Shown: positions 27,565 through 36,907 of the stretch, piece after piece
How the letters are laid out: every line of letters begins with the position of its first letter
Numbering within the stretch: the stretch's first letter is position 1
Source: Roseomonas elaeocarpi
GTDB lineage: Bacteria; Pseudomonadota; Alphaproteobacteria; Acetobacterales; Acetobacteraceae
Assembly (NCBI RefSeq): GCF_042433915.1
Contig: NZ_JBHLUN010000001.1
Span: forward strand, 372,001-436,000
Reading direction: 5' to 3'
DNA length: 64,000 nt
Position numbers and translations under genes: made by a program
The notes under the pieces: model-generated
Database searches by the model: none
What the model was told of the DNA's origin: nothing
The model's input: only the letters and a program-made list of their open reading frames with translations

Positions 27565-28752
27565 CTACTGCTTCGGCTTCTTGGAGCCGATCTGCTCGTC
27601 CCAGCGGCGGAAGGCCGCCACCAGCCGGTCGGGCGTCAGCGGCCTGGCGGTCGGGCGTTCCCGGAACCAGGTTTCGTATTCCGGCCGGCCGAACTCCCGG
27701 ACCACGTCCTGGCTTTCCTGCGGCGCCATCGACAGCGGCGCGTCCGCGATCACCGGCCCCGGATACAGGTAGCCCTTGTCATAGGTCATGGCTTGCTGCT
27801 TCGGCTCCAGCAGGAAGGCCATCAGCCGGGCGGCCACCGCCACGCGCTCCGGCGCCACGCCCTTGGGCACCGCCATGAAATGCGCGTCCGGCAGCCAGTG
27901 CGTGCCATCCAGCATGAAGACCCTGGCTTCCTTCGGCACGATGCCCAGCACGCGCGGGTTCAGGTCCCAGCCGCAGGCGGTCGCGATGATGTCGCGCGAC
28001 CCTTCGCCGAACTCGCGCATGGTGGCGGCGGTGCCGGTGGGATAGTAGTTGATGGTCTCGCCGATGGTCTGCAGGTAGTCCCAGGTCTTGTCCCAGCCAT
28101 TCAGCGGGTCCGACGGGTCCTTGTCGCCCAGGATGTAGGGAAGGCCCTGCAGCATGGTCCAGCCTGGGCCGGAATTGGCGGGGCGGGCATAAACGAAGCG
28201 GCTGGGATGTGCGCGGGCCCAGCCCAGCAGATCCTCCGGCGTGCGGATCGCGGCCGTCATGCGGTCGGGCATGTATTCGAACAAGGGCCCGGAGGGCGTG
28301 TAGGACACCTCGACGCCGTAGCCGCGGCCGAAATTCTCCTGCAGCATCTTCGCGCCGGGCACCAGGATCTTGTCGAGGTCCGGCAGCACGTCGGAATAGG
28401 CGGGCAGCATCTGCGTCCAGACACCCTGGTTGATGCCGTCCGACAGGGGGCCGAGCCCCAGCAGCACGAAGTCGATGTCGACGCGCCCGGCATCCTGCTG
28501 CGCCTTCAGCTTCGGCGCCAGCTCCGGAGAGGGCGCGACCTGGATGTTGAGGCGGGAGATCAGTTTCGGGTTCTGCTGCCGGAACAGCTCGATGGCCGGG
28601 CGGTCGATCTGCAGCGCGCCGGCGACATCCATGATGGACAGCGCGATGGGCGCGCTGGGCAGGGCGGGCGACTGTGCGTGGACCTGGCGCAGCGCAGCCG
28701 CCGTGGCGGCGGCGCCCAGCAGCGTGCGCCGGCCCAGGGAATGATTGATCAT
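27565..28752 (-). CDS. ABC transporter substrate-binding protein, copy 2 (paralogue of the 23509 product)
   Basis: A 395-residue periplasmic binding protein with a twin-arginine-like signal (GRRTLLGAAATAAAL, cleavage near VHAQ). The ATG at 28750-28752 follows GGAGGAAGC; longer frames upstream carry no family sequence. It shares with copy 1 the blocks KAQQDAGRVDIDFVLLGLG, YARPANSGPG, GLPYILGDKDPSDP and LNPRVLGIVPKEA, so the two arose by duplication. It is on the opposite strand, facing the importer operon, and has no permease of its own. It probably feeds the same importer with a different ligand or affinity. Confidence 0.92.
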   Translation of the reverse strand: MINHSLGRRTLLGAAATAAALRQVHAQSPALPSAPIALSIMDVAGALQIDRPAIELFRQQNPKLISRLNIQVAPSPELAPKLKAQQDAGRVDIDFVLLGLGPLSDGINQGVWTQMLPAYSDVLPDLDKILVPGAKMLQENFGRGYGVEVSYTPSGPLFEYMPDRMTAAIRTPEDLLGWARAHPSRFVYARPANSGPGWTMLQGLPYILGDKDPSDPLNGWDKTWDYLQTIGETINYYPTGTAATMREFGEGSRDIIATACGWDLNPRVLGIVPKEARVFMLDGTHWLPDAHFMAVPKGVAPERVAVAARLMAFLLEPKQQAMTYDKGYLYPGPVIADAPLSMAPQESQDVVREFGRPEYETWFRERPTARPLTPDRLVAAFRRWDEQIGSKKPKQ

Positions 28753-28870
28753 GCTTCCTCCGTTTTCGTGGCGCGGGCGGGACGAGCGACCGCGCGGCAG
28801 GATCAGCGCTAGGAGACGCGCCGATTCCGCAACGAGCATGCCGCACTCGGCCGCGGCTGGGCAGCACCTT

Positions 28871-29296
28871 ATGGGTTTGTCGAATTGCGCATGTGGCAGA
28901 GGCGCCCGGTGCGGGCGCTGTCGCGCAGCGCATCGGGCGAGATCGCCCGGCAGCGTTGCCGTGCCACGGGCCCGCGCCGGCTTCGCGGGCAAGCCAGCCA
29001 CTCTCGACGGCGGCCCGGGCTTCTTCCAGGTGCTGGGCCTGGGTGGGGGGGTGCCGGAGCGCTGCGTCGCGGGCCGGGGCACGCCGTGGGAGATCCCGTC
29101 GACCGGCCTGGCCTGCAGGGCCTGTCCCTGCTGCGGCGAGAACCACCTGCCGGCGGAGGTGCTGCTCGACCTCGTCGCCAGGCACGCGAAGGCAGACGAC
29201 GTGGAGGAGCGGTTGGTGACCTTCCCACCAGGCGGCGAGGCAGCGCTGATGGGTTGCCGGACCCCCGCCGAGGCTCCGGGCTTGCCCCGAGGCTAG
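28871..29296 (+). CDS. Possible cysteine-rich small protein (low confidence)
   Basis: An open frame of 141 residues beginning MGLSNCACGRGARCGRC and later holding GLACRACPCCGENHLP, which could form zinc knuckles. The second half (VLLDLVARHAKADDVEERLV) reads like real protein, but the first half is arginine-rich and low-complexity, as are the other frames here. No ribosome site is evident. Its stop overlaps the stop of the convergent desaturase. It may be a genuine small zinc protein, a degraded gene, or chance. Confidence 0.25.
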   Translation: MGLSNCACGRGARCGRCRAAHRARSPGSVAVPRARAGFAGKPATLDGGPGFFQVLGLGGGVPERCVAGRGTPWEIPSTGLACRACPCCGENHLPAEVLLDLVARHAKADDVEERLVTFPPGGEAALMGCRTPAEAPGLPRG

Positions 29297-30351
29297 GGCG
29301 TCAGAACCTCCTCCTGCACGTGAGCGGCGGGCGCGATGCCGCCGAACAGCCGCACCAGCAGCCCGGACATGCCCTTGTAGTTGGCGCGGTGAAAGGCCGA
29401 GGCTTCCGGCATGGCGGCGGCGATGCGGCGGTGCGCCTCGCCCAGGGCGTGGTACGGCAGCCCGGGCAGCAGGTGATGCAGCGCGTGGTATCGCAGCCCG
29501 ACCGGCGCCCAGAGCGCCGGCAGCAGCCCCGGCGGCGGCACGTTGACGCTGTCCAGGTACTGCTCGGTGATGCTCATGGCCTCGCCCTCATTTTCCCAGA
29601 GGTGGGCCACCAGGGTGCGCAACTGGTTCAGCACCGCCACGCCGGAGGCCACCAGCAGGAAGGTCACGAAGGCACCCGAGGCAACGAAGCCGATGCCAAC
29701 CAGTGCCCAGGCCCAGACGCAGGCCACCGCTTCCCACAGCATCCAGTCCCGCCGCGCCTGGCCCTCGGGCGGCTTGCGCCGGAAGGCGGGATCGATCGCC
29801 AGCGCCGAATAACGCGCCACGACGACCCGTCGCAGCGGCGGCACCAGCGCCGAGGCCGGCGCCAGCACGGCGTAGCGCAGCAGCAGCGCCAGGGGCGCCA
29901 GGGCCGAGCCGATCAGGAACAAGGCCACGGTCCAGGGCCGCATCAGCGCCAGCGGCAGGTATTCCGGATCCTCGGCGGTGCCGTAGCGGGTGCGGGCATG
30001 ATGGAGGTTGTGCACGCCCTCGTACATGAACGACGGCACCAGCAGCGGCACGCCCACGAGCAGGTTCCAGGCCGTGCGGAAGCCCGGTACGGCGCCGGCC
30101 TTCAGGTGGGTCAGCTCGTGGATGAAGCTCAGCGCCCGGTACAGCGCGAACACGGAAACAGCGCCCGCCAGCAGCCGCACCGGCCAGGGCGCCAACAGGA
30201 CGGCCAGCGCCAGTGCGCCGTAGCCGAGTGCCACGGAAAGCAGCAGGTCTGACCAGTAGAGCGCCGGCCGCGCCACGCCGAGGTCGCGCGTCAGCTTGGC
30301 GGCTGTCTGGATCAGCCGGTCGTCGGAGGGCGGGGAGGCGGCTTGTTGCAT
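29293..30351 (-). CDS. Fatty acid desaturase family membrane protein
   Basis: A 352-residue integral membrane di-iron protein. The three histidine boxes are HELTH, HNLHH and HALHH, as HxxxH, HxxHH and HxxHH, set between hydrophobic segments (ALALAVLLAPWPVRLLAGAV near the N-terminus). The ATG at 30349-30351 is the best start for the fold; the frame continues upstream with unlikely sequence. Family members desaturate or hydroxylate acyl chains or related lipids. No electron-carrier or regulator gene adjoins it, so the substrate is unknown. Confidence 0.92.
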   Translation of the reverse strand: MQQAASPPSDDRLIQTAAKLTRDLGVARPALYWSDLLLSVALGYGALALAVLLAPWPVRLLAGAVSVFALYRALSFIHELTHLKAGAVPGFRTAWNLLVGVPLLVPSFMYEGVHNLHHARTRYGTAEDPEYLPLALMRPWTVALFLIGSALAPLALLLRYAVLAPASALVPPLRRVVVARYSALAIDPAFRRKPPEGQARRDWMLWEAVACVWAWALVGIGFVASGAFVTFLLVASGVAVLNQLRTLVAHLWENEGEAMSITEQYLDSVNVPPPGLLPALWAPVGLRYHALHHLLPGLPYHALGEAHRRIAAAMPEASAFHRANYKGMSGLLVRLFGGIAPAAHVQEEVLTP

Positions 30352-30667
30352 GGCGGTGAAACTTCTGCCGCGGGGCGCTGACGTCAACATTTTGCTGCTC
30401 GTAGCAGACCAGCCATGCCGATGCGGTGGAGGGCGGAACGAGAACGGTCGAGCCTCCGATGGGCGCGTCCGGATCTGCCTGCGCCTGGGTAGGGAGAGCC
30501 TGGTGCCGGGCCCTGTCGCCTCCGCTGTTCTGCGGGCGGGAAAGCGAGTGCTCGCCAGCCCGATGAGCATGGCCTAAAAGTATTTCCAGTGCGAAATGGC
30601 GGAAGATGGGTCAAGAGTTCTCCTGCCTGCAAGAAAAACAGGAGCCGGACGACCCGATAATACTGGA
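30352..30667. other. Gene-free gap with an AT-richer patch
   Basis: Between the desaturase start and the terminator at 30668-30700 I see no convincing gene. The stretch about 30570-30670 is visibly poorer in G+C than its surroundings and holds a short CTCCTG/CAGGAG inverted repeat (about 30619-30643). The desaturase promoter should lie at the left end of this gap. Confidence 0.5.
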
Positions 30668-30700
30668 ACTGGCGTTCACCAGATGATGGTGAACGCCAGT
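30668..30700 (-). terminator. Hairpin terminator after the triheme cytochrome gene
   Basis: ACTGGCGTTCACC and GGTGAACGCCAGT form a perfect 13-bp stem around AGATGAT, 14 bases past the cytochrome stop. The minus strand then reads TCCAGTATTATCG, without a clean T-run. Confidence 0.75.
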
Positions 30701-30714
30701 AATTCACACGAACG

Positions 30715-32022
30715 TTAATCGATGTTCCGCGCCTTGGCGACATCCGCCGGGGTGACCTTGGAAGGCTTCCCGCCGAAATGGCCTATGACGTAGTTCGCCA
30801 GCGCGGCCAGTTCGGGATCGGAATAGGCCCGGCCGAAGGCAGGCATGAAGACGCTTCCGTCGTTCGTTTCCATGTGACTGCCGTGGATGAGGACCTGGAG
30901 CAGGTTCGTCGCCGCGGGATCGTTGACGGTCTGGCTCCCGCGCAGGGCGGCGTGGGAATGTTGCAGTCCTTCTCCGTTCCAGCCATGGCAACTCGCGCAG
31001 GCGCCCTGGAACAGGGTGAGGCCGAGCGTTGCGTCCGCCGTCTGCTCAGGGGGTGGGGAGAAGGCGGTGGAGGCCCTGAGCGAGGGTGGATCGGTGTTGA
31101 CCGTGATGTCCGCTCCGCCGCGCTGCGGCGGCACGGTGCGCAGGTAGGTCACCATGGCGTGGATATCGTCGGAGGTCAGGAAGCGGAGGCTGTACTCCAC
31201 GGCCTCGGCCATGCTGCCCGAGGCGGAACCGCGTCCTTCCGCATGGCCCTTGGACAGGTAGTCGGCGATCTGCTGATCGGACCAGGCGCCGATGCCGACC
31301 TCCCGGTCGGAGGTCAGGTTGTAGGCCATCCATCCCGCCGTGAGCGCGCCGGCGAACTTCCTGCCTTCGTCGCGCGCGAAGAGCTGGTTGCGCGGCGTGT
31401 GGCATTCGCCGCAGTGACCGAGACCCTCCACGAGGTAGGCGCCGCGGTTCCACTCAGGAGAGCGCTGCGGGTCGGGTTGATAAGGGCCTGAAGGCTTGAA
31501 CAGCAGGTTCCAGCCCCGCATCAGGTAGCGCTGGTTGAACGGAAAGCTGAGATCGGCCGCGGGCGCCACGGAGCGGGCCGGGGGCAGGCTGAAGATATAG
31601 TCCTTCAGCGCCAGCACGTCCTCGTCGCTCATCAGCGCGTAGGCCGTGTAGGGAAATGCCGGATACAGGTTGTGGCCGTCGCGGCTGACACCCTGGCGCA
31701 CGGCGCGCACGAATTCCGCGTCGCTCCACTGGCCGATCCCGGTTTCCTTGTCCGGCGTGATGTTCGAGGCGTAGATCGTGCCGAAGGGCAGGTGGAACGG
31801 CAGCCCGCCAGCGTAGCGCGCGCCGTTGCCCAGCGTGTGACAGGCCTCGCAGTCGGCCGCGCGCGCGATGTATTCGCCCCGGCGGATCGAGGCCTCGCCT
31901 TGCGGCACGCGCGCCCTGGCGGCGCTCACGTCCGGCAGGGAAGCGGGCCAGAAGAAGAAGGCAGCGGCCCCGATCACCGCGAGGGCGACCAGGGCGAGGA
32001 GATAACGGAGGACGCGGCGCAC
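30715..32022 (-). CDS. Triheme cytochrome c subunit of a periplasmic dehydrogenase
   Basis: A 435-residue membrane-anchored periplasmic cytochrome. The N-terminal hydrophobic helix (LLALVALAVIGAAAFFFWP) acts as signal-anchor, and three heme sites are visible: CEACH (about residue 58), CGECH (about 204) and CASCH (about 345). Such subunits pass electrons from gluconate-, alcohol- or isoquinoline-type dehydrogenases to the quinone pool or oxidase. It starts with GTG 8 bases after the large molybdopterin subunit and ends the operon, so it is the electron outlet of that enzyme. Confidence 0.95.
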   Translation of the reverse strand: MRRVLRYLLALVALAVIGAAAFFFWPASLPDVSAARARVPQGEASIRRGEYIARAADCEACHTLGNGARYAGGLPFHLPFGTIYASNITPDKETGIGQWSDAEFVRAVRQGVSRDGHNLYPAFPYTAYALMSDEDVLALKDYIFSLPPARSVAPAADLSFPFNQRYLMRGWNLLFKPSGPYQPDPQRSPEWNRGAYLVEGLGHCGECHTPRNQLFARDEGRKFAGALTAGWMAYNLTSDREVGIGAWSDQQIADYLSKGHAEGRGSASGSMAEAVEYSLRFLTSDDIHAMVTYLRTVPPQRGGADITVNTDPPSLRASTAFSPPPEQTADATLGLTLFQGACASCHGWNGEGLQHSHAALRGSQTVNDPAATNLLQVLIHGSHMETNDGSVFMPAFGRAYSDPELAALANYVIGHFGGKPSKVTPADVAKARNID

Positions 32023-32030
32023 CGGGGGCG

Positions 32031-34325
32031 TTACCGCGCCGCGCTGGCGAGAGCGGGCCCACGACCCACGGGAGCGGAGGATGTCCGCACGGCCGTGTCA
32101 CGGACCAGTTCCTGCCGGTTCAGGGGGTAGCGCCGCAGCCGCTGGCCAGTGGCGGCGAAGACCGCGTTGGCGAGGGCGGGGGCTGCGGACACCGTGCCGC
32201 ATTCCCCGATGCCGCCGGGATTCTCGTTGTTGCGGATGTGGTGGACCTCGATCGGCGGGGTCTCGTTCATGCGCATCATGCGGTAATCGTTGAAGTTGTT
32301 CTGCTGCACGCGGCCGCCTTCGAAGGTGATGTCGCTGTAGAGCGCCGCCGAAAGGCCGAAGACGAGCCCGCCCTCGATCTGCGCGGCCACGGTGTCGGGG
32401 TTGATCGTTTCGCCGCAGTCCACGGCCGCGACGACGCGCCGGAGCCTGATTTCGCCCAGTGGCGATACCTCCGCCTCCACCACCACGGCGAGGTAGCTGC
32501 CGAAGCTGTCATGCAGGGAGATGCCCCGCCCGACCCCGGCCGGGAGCGGCGTGCCCCAGCCCGACTTCTCGGCCGCGAGGTCCAGCACAGCGCGGGCACG
32601 CGGCTTGCCCGACAGCAGCGCGCGCCGGTATTCCACCGGATCACGGCCCGCGGCATGGGCCAGCTCGTCCATGAAGCTTTCGACGACGAAGACGTTGTGC
32701 GTCGGGCCGACGCCGCGCCACCAGGTGATGGGGATGGGCGGGTCTTCCCGTGTCCAGTCCACGTGCACTACGGGCAGGTCGTAGGGCGGCTCCTGCGCCC
32801 CCTCCACCGCATCGGCGTCCAGCTTTCCTTCGGCCAGGCCGCCCGGGAAGTAGTGTCCCATCACGGAGCCGCCGGTCACGTGATCCACCCAGGCGATCGG
32901 CTTGCCATCGGCATCGAGGGCCGCGGAAATCCGGTCGTAGTAGGCGGGGCGGTAAAGGTCGTGCTGGATGTCCTCCTCGCGGCTCCAGATGATCTTGATG
33001 GGGTAGCTGACCTGCTTGGCGATGGCCGCGGCCTGCTTGATCGAATCCGCCTCCAGCCGCCGCCCGAAGCCGCCGCCGAGGAGCTGGTTGTGAACCATCA
33101 CCTTCTCGGGCGGCAGGCCCAGCTCCTTGGCCGCCACGGTCTGCGCGACGGTGGGAACCTGCGTGCCCACCCAGATGTCGCAGCCGTCCGGGCGGACATG
33201 GATGGTGGTGTTGATCGGCTCCATCGTGGCGTGGGCGAGGAAGGGCAGTTCGTAGGCCGCCTCGACGCGCTTGGCCGCCCGCCCGAAGGCCTCGTCCGGG
33301 TTGCCGACGCGCCGCGCCTGCACCGCGGCGCGCTTGCCGTAGGCACCTTTGAGCGTTTCAACCAGGTCGCGGCTCGAGAGATTGGCGTGCGGGCCGCCGT
33401 TCCAGTCGATCCGCAGCGCCTCCAGCCCCTTCTTCGCGGCCCAGTAGTGATCGGCGATGACGGCGACGGTGTCCGCGGTCCGGATCACGTCGCGCACCCC
33501 GGGCACGGCACGGGCCGGCTTGTCATCCACGCCGCGCAGCGTGCCGCCGAACACCGGGCAGGCGGCCACGGTCGCGACCTTCATGCCGGGAACACGGACG
33601 TCGATGCCGAAGATCGCGCTGCCATCGGTCTTGCCCGGGCTGTCCAGCCGCTTCACGGGCTTGCCGATGATCTCCCACTGTTGCGCCGTCTTCAGCGGCA
33701 CGTCGTGGGGCACGGGCTGCCGGCCGGCATCCTCCACGAGGTCGCCGTAGCCGATGCTGCGCCCGGTTGGGCCGTGGGTAACGGTCGCGCGCCGTGCCGT
33801 GCATTCCCCGGCGGGCACGTCCCAGCGGGCGGCGGCGGCGCCGACGAGCATGGTGCGGGCCGCGGCGCCCGCCTGGCGCAGCGGCACCCAGGCGCCGCGG
33901 ACCGAGGTGGAGCCGCCGGTGGACTGCGACTTCAGCAGGGGCTGGCGGTAAAGCTCCTCGTTGGGCGGGGCGGCCTGGAGGCGGACCTGATCGAGGCCGA
34001 CCTCCAGTTCCTCCGCCAGCAGCGTGGCCTCGCCGGTGTAGATCCCCTGTCCCATCTCGACGTTGGGCAGGATCAGGGTCACCGTGCCGTCGCGGCCGAT
34101 GCGGATGAAGCCACCGGGGGCGAAGCCCTGGAAGGCATCACCCGTGTCGCCCCCGCCCGTTTCCTGCTGGAGGGCCTGGAGGCCTGGCTGTTCGCCGGCG
34201 GCGTGCGCCTTCCGACGTGTCAGCGCGGCGAAGGCGAGAACCAGGCCACCCGTCAGGACATGCCGGCGCGACGGGGGTGCGGACTCGACCCGGGCGTAGG
34301 AGGGGCCGGTGCGAAGCGGTTCCAT
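32031..34325 (-). CDS. Molybdopterin-binding large subunit, isoquinoline 1-oxidoreductase beta/aldehyde oxidase type
   Basis: A 764-residue exported subunit of the xanthine dehydrogenase family. A twin-arginine-like leader (SRRHVLTGGLVLAFAAL, then KAHA) explains export of a folded cofactor protein. Cofactor-binding loops are recognisable in GGGFGRRLEADSIKQAAAIAK and WRGVGPTHNVFVVESFMDE, and the catalytic glutamate in GGIGECGTVSAAPALANAV near the C-terminus. The ATG at 34323-34325 starts the leader; a longer frame lies upstream but overlaps the Fe-S subunit gene. The substrate could be an aldehyde, alcohol-derived aldehyde or N-heterocycle. Confidence 0.93.
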   Translation of the reverse strand: MEPLRTGPSYARVESAPPSRRHVLTGGLVLAFAALTRRKAHAAGEQPGLQALQQETGGGDTGDAFQGFAPGGFIRIGRDGTVTLILPNVEMGQGIYTGEATLLAEELEVGLDQVRLQAAPPNEELYRQPLLKSQSTGGSTSVRGAWVPLRQAGAAARTMLVGAAAARWDVPAGECTARRATVTHGPTGRSIGYGDLVEDAGRQPVPHDVPLKTAQQWEIIGKPVKRLDSPGKTDGSAIFGIDVRVPGMKVATVAACPVFGGTLRGVDDKPARAVPGVRDVIRTADTVAVIADHYWAAKKGLEALRIDWNGGPHANLSSRDLVETLKGAYGKRAAVQARRVGNPDEAFGRAAKRVEAAYELPFLAHATMEPINTTIHVRPDGCDIWVGTQVPTVAQTVAAKELGLPPEKVMVHNQLLGGGFGRRLEADSIKQAAAIAKQVSYPIKIIWSREEDIQHDLYRPAYYDRISAALDADGKPIAWVDHVTGGSVMGHYFPGGLAEGKLDADAVEGAQEPPYDLPVVHVDWTREDPPIPITWWRGVGPTHNVFVVESFMDELAHAAGRDPVEYRRALLSGKPRARAVLDLAAEKSGWGTPLPAGVGRGISLHDSFGSYLAVVVEAEVSPLGEIRLRRVVAAVDCGETINPDTVAAQIEGGLVFGLSAALYSDITFEGGRVQQNNFNDYRMMRMNETPPIEVHHIRNNENPGGIGECGTVSAAPALANAVFAATGQRLRRYPLNRQELVRDTAVRTSSAPVGRGPALASAAR

Positions 34326-34336
34326 GCGGCGCGTCC

Positions 34337-34795
34337 TCAGGCCTGGGAGGCTTGCTTGATGGCCGCGCGGATGCGCGTGTAGGTGCCGCAGCGACAGATG
34401 TTGCCGGACATGGCGGAGTCGATGTCGGTGTCGTTGGGCTGCGGCTTGCGTGCCAGCAGGGCCGCGGCCGACATCACCTGCCCCGACTGGCAGTAGCCGC
34501 ACTGCGGCACATCGAGGTCGACCCAGGCCTCCTGGATCTTCTTTCCCACCGGGCTCTGCCCGACCGCTTCCACGGTCACGACCTGTCGCTGGCCGATGGA
34601 GCCCACGGGGAGAATGCAGGACCGCACCGGATTGCCCTCGAGGTGAACGGTGCAGGCGCCGCACTGGGCGACGCCGCAGCCGAACTTGGTTCCCGTCAGC
34701 CCTATGACGTCGCGGAGGACCCACAGCAGCGGCATATCCGCTGGAACGTCAACGGCGTGGGTCGCGCCGTTCACAGACAGGGAGATCGTGGCCAT
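34337..34795 (-). CDS. (2Fe-2S)-binding small subunit, isoquinoline 1-oxidoreductase alpha type
   Basis: A 152-residue protein with two [2Fe-2S] clusters. The plant-type cluster uses cysteines in FGCGVAQCGACTVHLEG and the SC of VRSCILP; the second, helical cluster uses PQCGYCQSGQVM and GNICRCGTYTRIRAAI. It carries electrons from the molybdopterin subunit (11 bases downstream) to the cytochrome. It has no signal peptide and is probably exported together with the twin-arginine subunit. It is the first gene of the three-gene operon. Confidence 0.95.
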   Translation of the reverse strand: MATISLSVNGATHAVDVPADMPLLWVLRDVIGLTGTKFGCGVAQCGACTVHLEGNPVRSCILPVGSIGQRQVVTVEAVGQSPVGKKIQEAWVDLDVPQCGYCQSGQVMSAAALLARKPQPNDTDIDSAMSGNICRCGTYTRIRAAIKQASQA

Positions 34796-35114
34796 CCGTC
34801 ATTCACCCCAGGTAAGTCATTTGCTGGCCCATGATCGGCCCGAGCCGAGCCAGGAGCTCATGCTACTCAACGCCCCAGCATAGGGGGTGTGGGTGTCAGG
34901 CTCACAGGCGCGCGCTGCTTGTTGAAGTTGTGAGCGGTATCGAACGACTGGTCAGTGCAATATCCGGTGAAGCAGCAATTGACTTTGCGGGATAGCCTGA
35001 CCGTTCGACGAGGGCTGAAGGTTCGTTTCAACGTCTGATTGTCACGGCTATGGAAGGCTTGGACATCACGAAGAAATGCTTGCGGCTGCGTCGCGGGCGA
35101 GCGCGGCCTGCCGT
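34796..35114. other. Gene-free gap between importer and dehydrogenase operons
   Basis: No convincing gene is seen. The part about 34900-35060 is less G+C-rich than its surroundings and has a 7-base inverted repeat (GCTCACA at 34900-34906, TGTGAGC at 34929-34935) that could be an operator or weak terminator. The promoter of the Fe-S subunit gene should be at the left. It may also be decayed mobile DNA, but I can see no transposase remnant. Confidence 0.4.
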
Positions 35115-35945
35115 TCACCCCTTCGTGGCGCCGGCAAGGAACCCGCTCATCACCTTGCGCTGCGTCAGGACGAAGAGGACGATCACGGGCAGCGTCGTCA
35201 GCGTGGACAGCGCCATCGTCGCCTGGACATTGATCCCCCACTCGGAATTCAGCGCGAGCAGCGCCACCGGAAGCGTGTAGGTGTCCGGTCCCGCCGAAAG
35301 AACCAGGATCGGGAACCACTGCTTCCAGGTCAGCAGGAAGGCGATCAGGACGGAGGTCGTCACGACGGGACGCGCGATCGGCAGAACGACGCGCAGAAAG
35401 GTCTGGGCCTCGCTCGCCCCGTCCATCTGCGCGGCCTCCAGCATCTCGCGCGGGATGGCGCGGAAGAACTGGTCGAACAGGAAGAAGACGAGCGGCACGA
35501 GCGCCAGCACCAGGACCAGCCCTGCCCAGGTGCCGAGCAGCCCGAGGCGGTAGGTGACGAAGTAGAGGGGGATCACCAGCAGCATGTGCGGGTACATGAT
35601 CGTCAGCATGAAACCGTAGCGCACCGGCCGGAAGCCGGGCAGGCTGGGGCGGCGGTACAGGGCGTAGGCGCCGATCCCCATGACCGCGACGCCGAGAAGG
35701 GTGGCCGCCGTCGTCAGGACGAAGGAGTTGATCGCGTAGGTCGAGAGATCCTCGCCGCCCAGGCGCCGGATGGAGCGCCAGGCCGCGAGGTCGAACCGCT
35801 CGGGCAGGAGGCGCAGCGGGGCGGAAAGGATCTGCTCCTGCGTCCGGAACGATGCCACGAACATCCACCAGAACGGATAGGCGAAGAAGACCGCGACCGC
35901 CGATGCCAGGGCGTAGAGGCCGATTTGTGCCAGGAGCTTCCTCAT
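35115..35945 (-). CDS. Sugar ABC transporter permease, MalG-like
   Basis: A 276-residue inner-membrane permease with six expected segments and the coupling loop REMLEAAQMDGASEAQTFLRV followed by VLPIARP. Its start overlaps the upstream permease stop by four bases. It is the last gene of a binding protein-permease-permease operon that has no ATPase gene, so it must borrow one. The C-terminal VMSGFLAGATKG is typical of CUT1 permeases. Confidence 0.94.
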   Translation of the reverse strand: MRKLLAQIGLYALASAVAVFFAYPFWWMFVASFRTQEQILSAPLRLLPERFDLAAWRSIRRLGGEDLSTYAINSFVLTTAATLLGVAVMGIGAYALYRRPSLPGFRPVRYGFMLTIMYPHMLLVIPLYFVTYRLGLLGTWAGLVLVLALVPLVFFLFDQFFRAIPREMLEAAQMDGASEAQTFLRVVLPIARPVVTTSVLIAFLLTWKQWFPILVLSAGPDTYTLPVALLALNSEWGINVQATMALSTLTTLPVIVLFVLTQRKVMSGFLAGATKG

Positions 35946-36904
35946 CGCGCCTCTCCCCTTTCACCAAGCCAGAGCACGGCGGCCGCGAGGACGAAGACCA
36001 TCGTGAAGAGGATCGTCGCCATCGCCGTAGCCTCTCCGTAAAGCGCCACGTCGAACTTCGAGTAGGCATAGTAGGACACGAAATTGGTCGCGTAGTTCGG
36101 TCCGCCCTTGGTGATGACCACCACCACGGTGAAGGTCTTCAGGAACTGGATCAGGGCGTAGACCGCGTTCACCGCGATGGCGGGTCGCAGCTGGGGAAGA
36201 ACGACGTAGCGGAAGCGCTGCCACGCATTGGCGCCGTCGATCCGCGCGGCCTCCGTCAGGCCCTGGTCCAGCAGCTGCAGGTTCGTGAGGAAGATCAGGG
36301 CGTAGAGCCCGACATTGTGCCAGGCTTCCACGGCCACCAACGTGCCGAAGGCGGTCCAGGGCTGCGTGACGCCTGGAAAGGGCGCGAGGCCGAGGCTCAG
36401 CAGCACCGCGTTGAGCGCGCCGAAATTCGTGTTCACGAGCCACTTCCAGGTGATGAAGCCCGCCACGTCCGGGGTGACCACGGGAAGAAAAACCGCGAGC
36501 TTGAACAGGGTGCGGCCCCGTCGCAGCAGCGGATGCGCCAGCAGCAGCGCGAGGGCGAGCGCCAGGCCGAGGTTCAGGGCCACGGAAGCAACCGTGAAGA
36601 ACAGCGTACGCCAGAGCGAGGCAAGGAAGGCGGGATCGCTTAGCACGGAGCGGAAGTTGGCAAGGCCCGCCCATTCCGGCGCGTCGCTCAGCGCGGTTGC
36701 GGACCTCGTGAAGGCCACGACGATGCTTTCCCCGATCGGCCACAGGCCGAACAGCGCGGTTAGCGCCGCGAAGGGCAGCAGGAACAGGTAAAGGACGCGG
36801 TTGCGCCAGGCGTCGTTCGCGCGACGAAGGAAGATCGGGACAGGGCGGGGCGACGCTCCTGCCGCGGAGGTCGCCAGGGTGGCGGTCGTTGTTTGCGCCG
36901 GCAC
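35942..36904 (-). CDS. Sugar ABC transporter permease, MalF-like
   Basis: A 320-residue permease. A basic cytoplasmic N-terminus precedes the first segment (LYLFLLPFAALTALFGL), and the coupling loop reads LTEAARIDGANAWQRFRYV with VLPQLRP. It starts with GTG, 3 bases after the binding-protein stop, so translation is coupled. It partners the 35115-35945 permease. Confidence 0.94.
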   Translation of the reverse strand: MPAQTTTATLATSAAGASPRPVPIFLRRANDAWRNRVLYLFLLPFAALTALFGLWPIGESIVVAFTRSATALSDAPEWAGLANFRSVLSDPAFLASLWRTLFFTVASVALNLGLALALALLLAHPLLRRGRTLFKLAVFLPVVTPDVAGFITWKWLVNTNFGALNAVLLSLGLAPFPGVTQPWTAFGTLVAVEAWHNVGLYALIFLTNLQLLDQGLTEAARIDGANAWQRFRYVVLPQLRPAIAVNAVYALIQFLKTFTVVVVITKGGPNYATNFVSYYAYSKFDVALYGEATAMATILFTMVFVLAAAVLWLGERGEAR

Positions 36905-36907
36905 GTG

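Noticed and set aside
34867..35114. Possible insertion-sequence remnant in an AT-richer gap
   Set aside because: No transposase motif, no terminal inverted repeats and no target duplication could be seen.
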